Notes: generated by a model from the letters alone, not told the origin. A DNA stretch of 64,000 nt from Burkholderia anthina (GCF_902498995.1 NZ_CABVLY010000005.1:62001-126000); one strand, 5' to 3'; shown: positions 1 to 8,925, numbered from the stretch's first letter. Numbers and translations are program-made.

Positions 1-1227
1 CTGGTTCGCCTTGTCGACGGTGCCGACGTAGCGCGCCTTCGTCCACATCACGATCCATGACACGACCGCCATCGCGAGCAGGATCGTGATCACGACCCAC
101 GCATCGACCGTTACCGACTGCACGATCACGCCGAAGTAGCCGAAGCCGAAGCCCGACTGCTTCTCGTCGGCGCCGTATGCGACGAGCTTCGATTCCGAAC
201 CCTGTGCGAGCGCATCGACCGCGATCACGGCCGGCGAACGCGCGATCTTCGACAGGCGCAACTCGTCGAGCGCACCCGTGTAGCCTGCTAGCGCCGCCGG
301 CGCGCCGGCGGCATCCGCGCCGACCGTCGCAACGCCATTCAGCGCGGGCAGCGTCGCCGCGACCTGCGCGGCCTGCTTGCCGTTCACGTAGACGGTCAGG
401 TTCTTGCCGTCGGCCGTCACCGCGAGATACGTCCACTGGTTCGCGGCGAGCGGCGACGCGGCCGGCGTGCGGACCGGCGCAGCGCCGCCCTGCACTTCGG
501 CGAACGGCCCGCCGTTGTCGAGGCCGATCAGCAACGCGTTCGTGCCGTCGCGGCGCCCGTAGAGCAGCGTGTTCGGCGCAAGCGCCGCCGGCTTTACCCA
601 CGCACTGAACGTGAAGCTGCCGCCGGCCGGCACATTCAGCGACGGGCTCGCCGGCAGCGTCAGCGACGCATTGCCGTCGAAGCGCGCGCCCTTGCCGACG
701 ATGCCGTCCTCGATCGTGCGGAACGTCGCGTTCTGCGCGTTGTTGCCGTACGCGGTCATGTCCTTCGGCGGTGCGCCGGCCGCGCCGTTGAAGTGATAGA
801 CAAGCGTATAGTCCGCATCGAAGGTTTCAGCCGGCTTGCCGCCGTCGGGCGCCTTCTTGTTGCCGTAGTACATCCAGATCGATTCGGCCCCGCCCGCCGG
901 CAGCTTCGGCACGTCGACCCAGACCAGCGCGACGCCGAGCACCGGATCGTATTGCTCGATGTGGTAATTCAGCGGCGTCTTGTCGTCCGCTGCGACGAAG
1001 CGGATGTCCGCGCCGTTGTCGGCCAGCCCGTCGAACTGGAAGTTGCCCGAGTGCAGGCGGATCAGCAGCGGCACGCGGCCGGCCGACTCCGCGAGGTTTG
1101 CGCCTTTCGGGCTCGTGTCGATCGTGATCGACTTCCGGTATGACCAGTCGTTCTGCCACCACGCGTTCGCGATGCCGGGCAACACGCCGAGCATCACCGC
1201 CAACAGGAAAAACAAGACTCGCTTCAC
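1..1227 (-). CDS. DUF2341 / LamG-like / ExbB-TolQ fusion protein (partial, runs off left edge)
   Basis: The 409 visible residues begin at a GTG preceded by GGGGAG six bases upstream, and the frame is still open at base 1. A signal peptide (about residues 1-22, ending AGIANA) is followed by a DUF2341-type beta domain with the family's WMYYGNK-like motif. Next comes a LamG/concanavalin-like domain (about 170-330). A hydrophobic helix near residues 375-400 resembles the first membrane segment of MotA/TolQ/ExbB proton channels. Proteins of this layout energise outer-membrane or envelope systems with an ExbD partner, which would lie beyond the left edge. It sits 67 bases downstream of tpsB on the same strand. 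In P. aeruginosa exbB2 likewise follows pdtB. The ExbB part is inferred because most of that domain is outside the window. Confidence 0.8.
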   Translation of the reverse strand, partial: MKRVLFFLLAVMLGVLPGIANAWWQNDWSYRKSITIDTSPKGANLAESAGRVPLLIRLHSGNFQFDGLADNGADIRFVAADDKTPLNYHIEQYDPVLGVALVWVDVPKLPAGGAESIWMYYGNKKAPDGGKPAETFDADYTLVYHFNGAAGAPPKDMTAYGNNAQNATFRTIEDGIVGKGARFDGNASLTLPASPSLNVPAGGSFTFSAWVKPAALAPNTLLYGRRDGTNALLIGLDNGGPFAEVQGGAAPVRTPAASPLAANQWTYLAVTADGKNLTVYVNGKQAAQVAATLPALNGVATVGADAAGAPAALAGYTGALDELRLSKIARSPAVIAVDALAQGSESKLVAYGADEKQSGFGFGYFGVIVQSVTVDAWVVITILLAMAVVSWIVMWTKARYVGTVDKANQ

Positions 1228-1294
1228 GATCCACTCCCCGAATGTGCGGGCGCTTCGCACGTTGCATCGCCCCCGCACGATCAAAAAAAATCCG

Positions 1295-2950
1295 TCAGAA
1301 CCCCAGCCGCACGTAGAAATCGAAACGCGGGCTGTACTGCCGCGTATAGACGCCCGCCTTCAGCGGCCAGCCGGCCTCGAAATCCGCGCTGGCGTACTTC
1401 ATGATCTGCAACCGCGTACCGAAGCCGACGCTCATCAGGTTGAAGCGCGACGTCTGCTCCGCCAGCGGGCTCAGCAGCCACAGGTGCGCCGCGTCGAAGA
1501 ACGCATGGAAGCGCCATTCGTTCACGCCGCTGCCCACCGCGCCGCCCAGCCACTTCGACAGCGACGGGCTGCGCAGCTCGAGCGATGCGATCACGCCGCT
1601 GTCGGCCGTGTCCTCCGCCTGCATGTAGCCGCGCACGCTGTTCATCCCGCCCGCCGCGAACTGCTCGCTCGACACCAGCGGCGAATTCGAGATCTGCGCG
1701 CTCACGTGGCCGTTGGCCTGCATGTCGTTGGCGAAGCGCTGCGTGTGATTGACGTCGAACTTGCCGTACACGAAATCGGGCGTCGCGTCGTAGCGCTTGC
1801 TGTCCCATGCGCCCCAGTCGCTGCCGAGGCCGCGGATGTTGGTGGTCAGCGACGCGGAGAACGACGTCTGCGAGTTCTTCAGGCTCAACTGGCCGTTGTA
1901 CGAGAACGTCACCGGCACATAGGTCAGCGGTGCGGTGGACGTCTGGCCCACCATGCTCACGTTCTCGTCGTAGTGCTTGCGGTCGATCTCGATGCTGACC
2001 GAGTGCGCATAGGTATCCGACGCCGGCAGCGCATAGATCGCGGTGAAGCCGTAGGTCGTGCCCTTGCCGAGCACGTTGGTGCCGCCGACCGACGCGACGT
2101 TGCTGTCCGAATGCACGACCGTCGCGAGGAAGCTCCAGCGCGAATCCTTGATCGGCGCGAGATACGAGAACGCGTAGACCCGTGCATCGTTCGGATGCTG
2201 CGGCGCGATCACGTAGGTGCCGGAAATCACGTGGCCGAGCTGCCAGAGGTTCGAATAGCTGAGGCTCGCGCTCGTGCGCAGCGTCGACGTGCCGGGGCTG
2301 TTGTCGTTGTTCAGCTCGAGCGTGCCGTGCAGCGGGCTGTGATCGTCGACCTTGAGATCCACATCGACCGTCTGCGGCATCGCGCCGGGCTTGAGCACCG
2401 GAATCACCTGGCGATCGGCCGAACGGTTCAGGTCGGCGAGCTGCTGCTGCGCCTGGTTGAAATCGGGCACCTTGCCTTCGGCGAGCGCGGGCACCGCATC
2501 GCGGATATTCTGCGGCGAGTTGTATTGCGCGCCGTCGACGCGCAACCGGCCGACTTTCGCCTCGGTCACCTGCAGCAGGATCACGCCGTTCTTCACCTGC
2601 TGCTGCGGCAGTTCGACGACGACCGATTGATAGCCGCGATCCTGGTACGCCTTCTGCAATGCATCGCGCGCGGCGTTGACGTCGGCGAGCGTACGGCCGG
2701 GGCCTTCGAACGGATACACCGCCTTCTCGATCTCGAGCGTCGGCAGCATGGTGTTGCCGCGCACCACGAAGGCATTCAAGTCGAACGTCTGCGGCGCCGC
2801 CGGGGCCGCCTTCGCGGCCGGTGCCGCGGCGGCCTCCTGCGCACGGACGCCCGGCGCGAGGCTCAGCCCTCCGACCAGCGCGGCGCCGGCCAGGCATCGG
2901 CATTTCAGCCGCCACGGTTCGCGTGACTTGCGGTCTACTCTCGGCGGCAT
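1295..2950 (-). CDS. TpsB/FhaC-type outer-membrane transporter of a two-partner secretion system (PdtB-like)
   Basis: This 551-residue protein should form an Omp85-superfamily beta-barrel that exports a TpsA exoprotein across the outer membrane. Visible parts are a signal peptide (cleavage near residue 37, GVRA-QE), a ShlB-type POTRA domain (about 55-135, with FVVRGNTMLP), a second POTRA-like stretch, and a barrel carrying the VRGY motif at 439-442 that marks the conserved L6 loop. It ends in an aromatic residue (VRLGF), as barrel proteins do. The ATG is supported by AAGGGGAA seven bases upstream. The likely substrate is the giant exoprotein encoded at 18160-30891, the only TpsA in the window. 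A Pho-box-like promoter lies at 3011-3044. Length and domain order are normal for the family. Confidence 0.93.
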   Translation of the reverse strand: MPPRVDRKSREPWRLKCRCLAGAALVGGLSLAPGVRAQEAAAAPAAKAAPAAPQTFDLNAFVVRGNTMLPTLEIEKAVYPFEGPGRTLADVNAARDALQKAYQDRGYQSVVVELPQQQVKNGVILLQVTEAKVGRLRVDGAQYNSPQNIRDAVPALAEGKVPDFNQAQQQLADLNRSADRQVIPVLKPGAMPQTVDVDLKVDDHSPLHGTLELNNDNSPGTSTLRTSASLSYSNLWQLGHVISGTYVIAPQHPNDARVYAFSYLAPIKDSRWSFLATVVHSDSNVASVGGTNVLGKGTTYGFTAIYALPASDTYAHSVSIEIDRKHYDENVSMVGQTSTAPLTYVPVTFSYNGQLSLKNSQTSFSASLTTNIRGLGSDWGAWDSKRYDATPDFVYGKFDVNHTQRFANDMQANGHVSAQISNSPLVSSEQFAAGGMNSVRGYMQAEDTADSGVIASLELRSPSLSKWLGGAVGSGVNEWRFHAFFDAAHLWLLSPLAEQTSRFNLMSVGFGTRLQIMKYASADFEAGWPLKAGVYTRQYSPRFDFYVRLGF

Positions 2951-3010
2951 GCGCCATTCCCCTTTGTTGTTCCGGATCGCAGCGGCGCCGAACAGCCTCC
3001 GCTGCCGGCT

Positions 3011-3044
3011 CCGCTATCAAATGCCTGTTTCACTTTTATGACGA
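3011..3044 (-). promoter_or_regulatory. Pho-box-like promoter of tpsB
   Basis: On the minus strand an 11-bp-pitch direct repeat (TCGTCAT, AAAA, GTGAAAC; 3027-3044) is followed after 10 nt by TAGCGG (3011-3016), a plausible -10. PhoB activates promoters in which such repeats replace the -35. The second half-site is weak (4 of 7 to CTGTCAY). The first half-site is identical to that of the TPR operon promoter. Confidence 0.4.
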
Positions 3045-3103
3045 TTGATTCGCCATCCTTATCATGTTCCGCGCGATGCTTTTCTCTTTCCGTCTCTTCC
3101 CGC

Positions 3104-3751
3104 TCAGTCGTAGCGCACCGTCGCCGGCCACACGTCGGCCGCACATCCGAACTGCACGCACGCGTATCGCAGCAGCGTATCGACGCACGACTCGATCGAT
3201 ACGCGGCCGGTATCGATCGCGAGATCCGCATCGACCGGCGGCTCATACGGCGCCGACACGCCGGTGAACTCTTTCAGCACGCCACGCCGCGCCTTTTCGT
3301 ACAGCCCTTTCGGGTCGCGCGCCTCGCAGCAGGCCAGCGACGTGCTCACATATATTTCCCGAAACGCGGCGCCGACGATCGCCCGCGCTTCATCGCGCAT
3401 CGCCGCGAGCGGCGAAATGACCGCGACGATCGCAACCGCCCCGGCTTCGCTCGTCAGCGCCGCGACTTCCGCGATGCGACGCACGTTCTCGAAGCGGTCG
3501 CGCACCGTGAAGCCGAGATCGCGGTTCAGCCCTGCGCGCAACCGGTCGCCGTCGAGCACCATCGCATGCGTCCGCCGCTGGTGCAGCCGTATCGCGAGCG
3601 CATCGGCCAGCGTCGTCTTGCCTGCTCCCGACAATCCCGTGAGCCACAGCACGCCGCCCGGGCGCTTCGTCGACGCGCCGCGCGCCCCATGCGTCGTGTC
3701 TACCGATAAGGACGTAACGACATCGGAAAACCCGCAACGATCGATGCTCAT
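3104..3751 (-). CDS. cysC: Adenylylsulfate (APS) kinase, CysC family
   Basis: The 215-residue protein phosphorylates APS with ATP to give PAPS, the donor used by sulfotransferases and for sulfate reduction. The Walker A loop GLSGAGKTT is at 39-47. It is followed by DGDRLRAGLNRDLGF, FENVRRIAEVA and the C-terminal block KGLYEKARRG...EFTGVSAPYEPP, all CysC signatures, so the enzyme looks intact. Its ATG overlaps the stop of the upstream TIGR03032 gene as ATGA, implying translational coupling. No ATP sulfurylase, CysH or CysD/N gene is nearby, so assimilation is not the obvious role. Supply of PAPS for sulfation of a secreted product is an inference from context. No sulfotransferase gene was recognised in the window. 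Confidence 0.9.
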   Translation of the reverse strand: MSIDRCGFSDVVTSLSVDTTHGARGASTKRPGGVLWLTGLSGAGKTTLADALAIRLHQRRTHAMVLDGDRLRAGLNRDLGFTVRDRFENVRRIAEVAALTSEAGAVAIVAVISPLAAMRDEARAIVGAAFREIYVSTSLACCEARDPKGLYEKARRGVLKEFTGVSAPYEPPVDADLAIDTGRVSIESCVDTLLRYACVQFGCAADVWPATVRYD

Positions 3752-4923
3752 TGTTTCGATCCGCTCGTGTTCGCGGGCTCGTCGTCCTCGCGCGGCCGCG
3801 TCTGCCAGAAGCCGCCCTGCATCGTCACGATCGACGGCGTCTCGGCCCACTGGGGCGGGCTGAGGATTTCGGCACGCCGCACGTTCGGCAGCACCTGCAC
3901 GTCGAAAATCTCGTCGACCCCGTTGAAGAACTGCAGGATGCCGAGCACGTCGCCGCTGTTCGCGTCGAGCGCGGCGACGCCGGCAATCAGCGCATCGGCC
4001 TCGCGTTCGATCGGCAGCCCCTGCGGCCCGCGCTTGTCGCGCAGCTTCGACAGTCCGACGAACAGCACGCCGCCGTATTCCGCGAGGCCGTGCGTGAAGC
4101 CCGGCAGCGTCGCGAGCACGCGCCGCGCACCCGATTGCGGATCGATCTGCAGCACGTGACCACGGCCGCCTTCGAGCACGTGCAGGCGGCCGCCGATCAC
4201 GCGCGGCGAATGCGGCATCGACAGGCCCGATGCGACAATGCGGCCGGACGGCACTTCCATCACGATGCCGCCGTCGGCCATCCCGCCCCGCCAGCCGAAC
4301 GGCGCATCGCTCATCCCGAGCGCGGTCGCGAAGCGCACCTTGCCGTCGCTGAACGCCATGCCGTTCAGGTGACAGCGATCGTCCGGCCGCGTCTCGGTCA
4401 CGAACGGCGGCTGCCAGATCGGCGTGAAATTGAAATAGCCGTCGATCACGCTGATGCACGAATAGCGCGTGTTGACCGCGAGCACGACGTGCTTGTCGAA
4501 CGCCATGTCGTGCAGGTCGAGATCGCCGGTGTAGTAGGAAAGACGCGGCACGAACATCGCGTCGTAATGATCGGGGCGGCCCGGATAGAGCGGCGCGAGC
4601 GTCGACACGTTCGCGAACACCATCAGCTCGTGCATCGTCGCGACCGCGAGCCGGTTGCCCGACACGGCCATCCCCATCGAGCGCGGCAACAGGCACGCGG
4701 ACAGCGTGGGCACGCCGCCGTCGACGCCGATCACGGCCACGCCGGACGGGCGACGGCTGACGGCCAGCGAGCACTTGAGCGCGTCGAGCACCTGCAGAAA
4801 GCGCCCCGTATCGCGCAGATTGATGACGGGCGCCAGCGCTTCCGCTTCGCGTGCCGATGCGTCGTGCTGCGCCGCTCCGCCGTCGGCGGCCGGCCGGGTC
4901 TTCTCGAACTGTTCCACTGTCAT
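3748..4923 (-). CDS. TIGR03032 / DUF4915 family protein
   Basis: This 391-residue protein of unknown function has the features of the TIGR03032 (DUF4915) family: a beta-propeller-like repetitive sequence, the stretch WQPPFV followed by HLNGMAF, and PHSPR then GGRLHVLEGG in the middle. There is no signal peptide or membrane segment, so it is probably cytoplasmic. The chosen ATG begins MTVEQFEK. A longer in-frame start at 5037 adds an arginine-rich tail unlike the family. It is translationally coupled to the APS kinase (ATGA overlap). In other bacteria the family occurs near sulfotransferase, glycosyltransferase and TPR genes, which suits a role in modifying a surface product here. That role is not established. 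Confidence 0.75.
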   Translation of the reverse strand: MTVEQFEKTRPAADGGAAQHDASAREAEALAPVINLRDTGRFLQVLDALKCSLAVSRRPSGVAVIGVDGGVPTLSACLLPRSMGMAVSGNRLAVATMHELMVFANVSTLAPLYPGRPDHYDAMFVPRLSYYTGDLDLHDMAFDKHVVLAVNTRYSCISVIDGYFNFTPIWQPPFVTETRPDDRCHLNGMAFSDGKVRFATALGMSDAPFGWRGGMADGGIVMEVPSGRIVASGLSMPHSPRVIGGRLHVLEGGRGHVLQIDPQSGARRVLATLPGFTHGLAEYGGVLFVGLSKLRDKRGPQGLPIEREADALIAGVAALDANSGDVLGILQFFNGVDEIFDVQVLPNVRRAEILSPPQWAETPSIVTMQGGFWQTRPREDDEPANTSGSKQ

Positions 4924-5615
4924 GCACCTGTCGGCTTCACGCCGCCTGATGAGAAAAATGCGCATCTCCGCGTTCGCCCGCCCGCCGACCCGACGCCTGC
5001 GCGTCGGTCGCGAACGGGGCCGCGTGCGGCGCACCAAGTCGCAGCTCCCACCTACCTAGACGGAACGAAGCGCGCATTGCCGCAAGAATTTTTTGCGACA
5101 CGTCGACCGATCTGCCACCACGGGCAAACGGTCGACGCGAACGGCCCGCGGGTTGCCTCGCCGGTGCACCGGCATCGTGCGACCGGTGGAATGCGGGCTG
5201 CAATGCGTGCGCAATCGACGGCCCGCGCGATTCGCGCGAGCACTGCGCATGACCCAGTGTGGCCCCCGTTTCGTGTGCGTGCCGTCGCCCGGCCGAGTTG
5301 CGGCTCTTCAGCATCCCGTACTTGCGCGCGGGCCGCCGGCAAACGTGTCGCCGCGTCGCGAGGCCGGCGTGCGCAAACCGCGCCCTGCCCGCGTACGGCC
5401 CGACAATCGTCGGGTTTCAACCGGGAAGTTTTCGTGACATTCCGCTGAAGATATTCACGAAACACACGCATAACCGGCACGAGACCGTTTACGTGCGCCG
5501 GTTGTGCGCCGCGGCAGCGCGGCAACGCACCGGCCGCGCGAAATCCTGCGGCTTGCGGCGGGACGATTCGTCCTAGCTATGGAGAAGAGAAGAAACGTCA
5601 ACGACAGGACAACCC
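4924..5615. other. Divergent intergenic region with an inverted repeat
   Basis: This 692-base region separates the TIGR03032 gene (leftward) from the membrane protein/gspK pair (rightward). No convincing gene was found in it. Its one clear structure is an 8-bp perfect inverted repeat, TTTCGTGA (5430-5437) and TCACGAAA (5455-5462), 17 bases apart. This lies about 150 bases before the rightward start and could be an operator. Confidence 0.4.
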
Positions 5616-6179
5616 ATGTCATTCGCCACGATGCTCGTACGGTGGCTCGCCGGGCGGCTGTCCGGCACCTCCGCCGCCCCGGAGCGGCTGCTGCCGCCCG
5701 TCGCCTATGCCGCGCCGAATCGCCCGCTGCGCTGGCGCGCGCCCTGGCTCGCGTGGCAGTTGCTGTCGTGGGCCGTGCTCACGCTGGTCGCGCCGCCGAT
5801 CTGGACGATCGGCACGCTGCTGCTGATCAATTCGTCGAGCGACCAGCCGCTGTTCTGGGGACTCGTGATGGCGATCGTGCCCATCGCCCACGGCGCCGCG
5901 ATCGTCGCGACGAACCAGCGGCACCACCGCACGCCGTTCACGCGACGCTCGACGGTTGCGCTGCACATGTTCGCGATCGCGATGGCCGTCGACTGCGCGC
6001 TGTTCGTCCTGCTGCTGTGGCGCTCGCACGCGATCGCCGGCCTCGTCGGCCCGCTCGCGGCCGACGGCATGCGGCCCGCATCGCTCGCATTCTGGGTCGC
6101 GGGGCTCGCCGCGATGTTCGGCGTCACGTCATCCGCGCATGCGAGCATCGCGCATGCGTGGCTGGCGTTCGAAACCTGA
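5616..6179 (+). CDS. Hypothetical inner-membrane protein upstream of gspK
   Basis: The 187-residue protein has four hydrophobic segments (near residues 45-70, 85-105, 118-140 and 160-180) and no recognised catalytic motif. The ATG follows AGGACAACCC. The gspK start lies only 32 bases after its stop, so the two are probably co-transcribed. Its place beside type II secretion genes suggests an accessory role in that system or in the two-partner secretion system, but I do not recognise the family. It is too polytopic to be GspL, GspM or GspN. Confidence 0.6.
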   Translation: MSFATMLVRWLAGRLSGTSAAPERLLPPVAYAAPNRPLRWRAPWLAWQLLSWAVLTLVAPPIWTIGTLLLINSSSDQPLFWGLVMAIVPIAHGAAIVATNQRHHRTPFTRRSTVALHMFAIAMAVDCALFVLLLWRSHAIAGLVGPLAADGMRPASLAFWVAGLAAMFGVTSSAHASIAHAWLAFET

Positions 6180-6211
6180 GCGCGTCGCGCCGACACTGCG
6201 GGGGCACGCGG

Positions 6212-7207
6212 ATGCATCGACACGGAAGCGGATGGACGGCACGCGCGCGGCGCGAACGCGGAATCGCGATCGTGACGGTGCTGCTCGTCGTCGCGCTGGC
6301 GGCCACGCTCGCGGCCAGCGTGCTGTGGCGCCAGCAGATCGCGACGCGCGACGTCGAGAACCAGCGGCTCGCGACGCAAACGATGTGGGTCGAGCGCGCC
6401 GCGGTCGAATGGGCACGCGCGACGCTGCGCGCGCAGGCCGCGACGTCGAACGTCACGTTCGTCGGCCAGACCTGGTCGGCGCCGATCGCCGACATGCAGC
6501 TCTCCGACCTGCTGCCGCCCGAAGCCGCTGCGGTCAACGCCGAGCTGTCGCGTGCGTGGATCTCGGGCAGCGTCGAGGATGCGCAGGCGCGCTTCAACCT
6601 GATGAACCTCGTGTCACGCATCGCGCCCGGCAAGCCGTACCAGGCGAACGGCGAAGGCGTGCGCGCGTACCGGCGGCTGCTCGGCGAACTGTCGCTCGCC
6701 CCCGCGCTCGCGCAGCAAACGGCCGACTACATGCTGAACTCGCTGCGCGATGCGAACGGCCCGGGCGGCTGGCCGCTGCAGCTCGTGTCCGTCGACGATC
6801 TCGCGCGCATTCCCGGCTACGACGCGCATGCGATCGACGCGCTCGCGCCGTTCGTGACGGTACTGCCCGACCTCACGGTCGTCAACGCGAACACGGCGGC
6901 CGAACCCGTGCTCATGGCCGCGATTCCGACGCTGTCGCAGAGCCAGGCGAAACGGCTCGTCGACCGGCGCGCCACCGCGTATTTCGTCAGCACCGGCGAC
7001 ATCGCCGAATACCTTCTGCCCGCGCAGGGCGGCAGCCCGACGCTGCCCGACGGGTCGGCGGTCGGCGTCAGCAGCGGCTATTTCATCGTGCACTGCCGCG
7101 TGCATTCGGCACGAATCAACGCACGCGTCGACACGCTGATCGCGCGCTACGGCAGCGGAAATTTCGCGTGGACGTCGGTGATCTGGGTGCGGCGGCTGAC
7201 GAGTTGA
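6212..7207 (+). CDS. gspK: Type II secretion minor pseudopilin GspK (HxcX-like)
   Basis: GspK caps the pseudopilus tip together with GspI and GspJ in the periplasm. The 331-residue product has a prepilin peptidase site RRERG17-IAIVTVLLVVALAATLA. It lacks Glu at +5, as GspK proteins characteristically do, and carries the long alpha-helical insert typical of GspK (for example EDAQARFNLMNL and DLTVVNANTAAEPVLMA). The start is the ATG after GGGGG about eight bases upstream, because the longer open frame in front has no prepilin-like leader. It is separated from the other pseudopilin genes of this window by 6-32 kb, which is unusual. Confidence 0.88.
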   Translation: MHRHGSGWTARARRERGIAIVTVLLVVALAATLAASVLWRQQIATRDVENQRLATQTMWVERAAVEWARATLRAQAATSNVTFVGQTWSAPIADMQLSDLLPPEAAAVNAELSRAWISGSVEDAQARFNLMNLVSRIAPGKPYQANGEGVRAYRRLLGELSLAPALAQQTADYMLNSLRDANGPGGWPLQLVSVDDLARIPGYDAHAIDALAPFVTVLPDLTVVNANTAAEPVLMAAIPTLSQSQAKRLVDRRATAYFVSTGDIAEYLLPAQGGSPTLPDGSAVGVSSGYFIVHCRVHSARINARVDTLIARYGSGNFAWTSVIWVRRLTS

Positions 7208-7244
7208 GGCGGGAGGCAGGAGGCGGGAGGCGGCAGGTGCACGA

Positions 7245-7265
7245 GCCGGCAACACGGTTGCCGGC
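7245..7265. terminator. Hairpin between convergent gspK and the phdA-like gene
   Basis: A perfect 9-bp stem GCCGGCAAC / GTTGCCGGC with an ACG loop sits in the 71-base convergent gap. There is no long T-run on either side, so termination is likely but not certain. A purine-rich GGCGGGAGG repeat precedes it. Confidence 0.45.
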
Positions 7266-7278
7266 CCGCCACCTTGAA

Positions 7279-8925
7279 TCACCAATTCAGCGACGTTTCA
7301 CTCAACCCGACCGACCGCGCGCCCTGCGACGCCGCCGCATCGAACGACAGCCGCGTGAGGCTCGTCTCGCGTACTTCGCCGAGCAGCCGGTTCCAGTCGT
7401 CGATCGACACGAGCAGCGCGATCGGCCGGTTGTACTTGGTGACCATCACGAGCGCCTCGCCCGCGTGCCGCAGCGCCTTCGACGGATTGCTGCTGAAGTC
7501 GCGCGTCGCCATCGCGATCGTGCGCAGGCTGAACACGTTCGCGGCCGGATCGTCGCCGTCGTCGTGCAGCAGGCGTTCGAGCGTCGCCGCGCGCAGCAGC
7601 GCCTGCGACTTCGTCGACAGCCGGTTGTCGCGCCGCCGGCGCCGCTCGCTGCGCGGATCGACGTGCACCGCGAGCATCCGCACGATCTGGCCGAGCGTCG
7701 TCGCGGGCAGCTGGTCGTAGCGTTGCCACCAGTCGGGCGGCAGCGCGATCATCATCCCCGCATAAGTGGCCTCGACGCCGTCGGCGATCAGCGCCGGCAG
7801 GCGCTCGGCGTCGCGCGCGTCGAGATCGAGCGCACCGCCGACGACATGCGTCATCACGCTGAACACGTTGTACGCGAACGCCTCGATCCCGCTCGCCAGC
7901 AGCGCCGCGCGCGCGGGCACGCCGCCGAACGGCGCGCCGCCCGGCCCGGGCTCGAGCGGCAACGGCAGCGCGTCGCGCCAGCGCCGGCACGACAGCTGCA
8001 CGACCTGCGGCGCGTCGAACTGCGCGGCCGGCAGGTCGGTGAGCAGCGTGACCGGTTCGCCCGGTTCGCCATCCGCAGAGATGCGACGCCATTCGATCCG
8101 CCGGAACGCGCCCGACACGCCGCCGTCGCCCACCATGCCGACCGGTTGCTCGAACACCTGCCCTTCGCCGAGCATGCCTGCACCCAGCCAGTCGCCGAGC
8201 GGCCGGCACGCGGCCGAGCGACCGTATTCGCGCATCACGAACGCGCCGCCGCGACGCGGCCAGCCCGACAGGATCGCGTCCGTATCGAAGCGGCCGTCGA
8301 CGATCCACAGCTCGCCCGGCCGGACCGTTTCGAGCAGCGCACCGACGAACGCGCGCTCGTGCGAACGGCCGCGCTCGTACGGCAGCAGGTCGACGATCAT
8401 CCCGAGATCCGGATCGTAGACCGGCAATACGCGCGCGCCGCCGCCCGTCGCATTGCGCACGGATTCGTCGCACGCGCGTCCGCAGCCGCAACCGCCGGCC
8501 CGCGGCGCACACGCATCGTCCGCGCCGTCCAGCACGCGCAGCCGCATTCCGTCGAACGCGCGGGCACGCCCGTCGGTACGCACCATCGCGACGGGCAGCA
8601 GCAGCTCCACGCTGTCCTTCACGAGCGCGCGCCCCCAGCCGGCCCGCCAGCGGCTCATGCCGTCGTGCAGCGCCGTCACGGCCGCGCCGGCGCCCGGCGG
8701 GGCCCCACCGATCGCCTCCGGCCTCCGCTGCCGCACGGCAATCGCCGCGATCGCGTCGACGGCAAGCGCGAACAGCGCCTCGCGGATCGATTCGCCGTCG
8801 GGCTCGTCGTCGATGTCCGTGGCGGCTTCGATCCAGTCGTCATGCAGCGCGCACTGCAGCACGAGCCGCGTCATGATCGTCATCGGGCTTTGCTCGACAA
8901 AGCGTTCCACGATCGTGCGCATCAT
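7279..8925 (-). CDS. Transposase-like protein fused to a Phd antitoxin-like domain (PhdA-like)
   Basis: The 548-residue protein has two parts. Residues about 100-300 resemble an IS4-type DDE transposase core: RVLDG (Asp133), VYDPDLGMIVDLLP, an ER motif, LWIVDGRFDTDAIL (Asp210) and RRGGAFVMREYG. I do not find the usual YxxRWxIE catalytic-Glu helix, so transposition is unlikely. Residues 471-515 form a Phd/YefM-like domain (ATRDFSSNPSKALRHAG...RPIALLVSIDDWNRLL). There are no terminal inverted repeats and no Doc-like toxin next to it. P. aeruginosa PA0691 (phdA), a prevent-host-death protein, lies between pdtA and pdtB, so this is probably the counterpart. The start is the ATG pair after GGGGTGA. 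The cysteine cluster GGCGCGRACD near 144-153 is odd. Confidence 0.7.
   Translation of the reverse strand: MMRTIVERFVEQSPMTIMTRLVLQCALHDDWIEAATDIDDEPDGESIREALFALAVDAIAAIAVRQRRPEAIGGAPPGAGAAVTALHDGMSRWRAGWGRALVKDSVELLLPVAMVRTDGRARAFDGMRLRVLDGADDACAPRAGGCGCGRACDESVRNATGGGARVLPVYDPDLGMIVDLLPYERGRSHERAFVGALLETVRPGELWIVDGRFDTDAILSGWPRRGGAFVMREYGRSAACRPLGDWLGAGMLGEGQVFEQPVGMVGDGGVSGAFRRIEWRRISADGEPGEPVTLLTDLPAAQFDAPQVVQLSCRRWRDALPLPLEPGPGGAPFGGVPARAALLASGIEAFAYNVFSVMTHVVGGALDLDARDAERLPALIADGVEATYAGMMIALPPDWWQRYDQLPATTLGQIVRMLAVHVDPRSERRRRRDNRLSTKSQALLRAATLERLLHDDGDDPAANVFSLRTIAMATRDFSSNPSKALRHAGEALVMVTKYNRPIALLVSIDDWNRLLGEVRETSLTRLSFDAAASQGARSVGLSETSLNW

Noticed and set aside
7279..8925. Intact insertion sequence
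   Set aside because: The transposase-like protein lacks a clear third catalytic residue, no terminal inverted repeats or target duplication are visible, and it is fused to a Phd domain.
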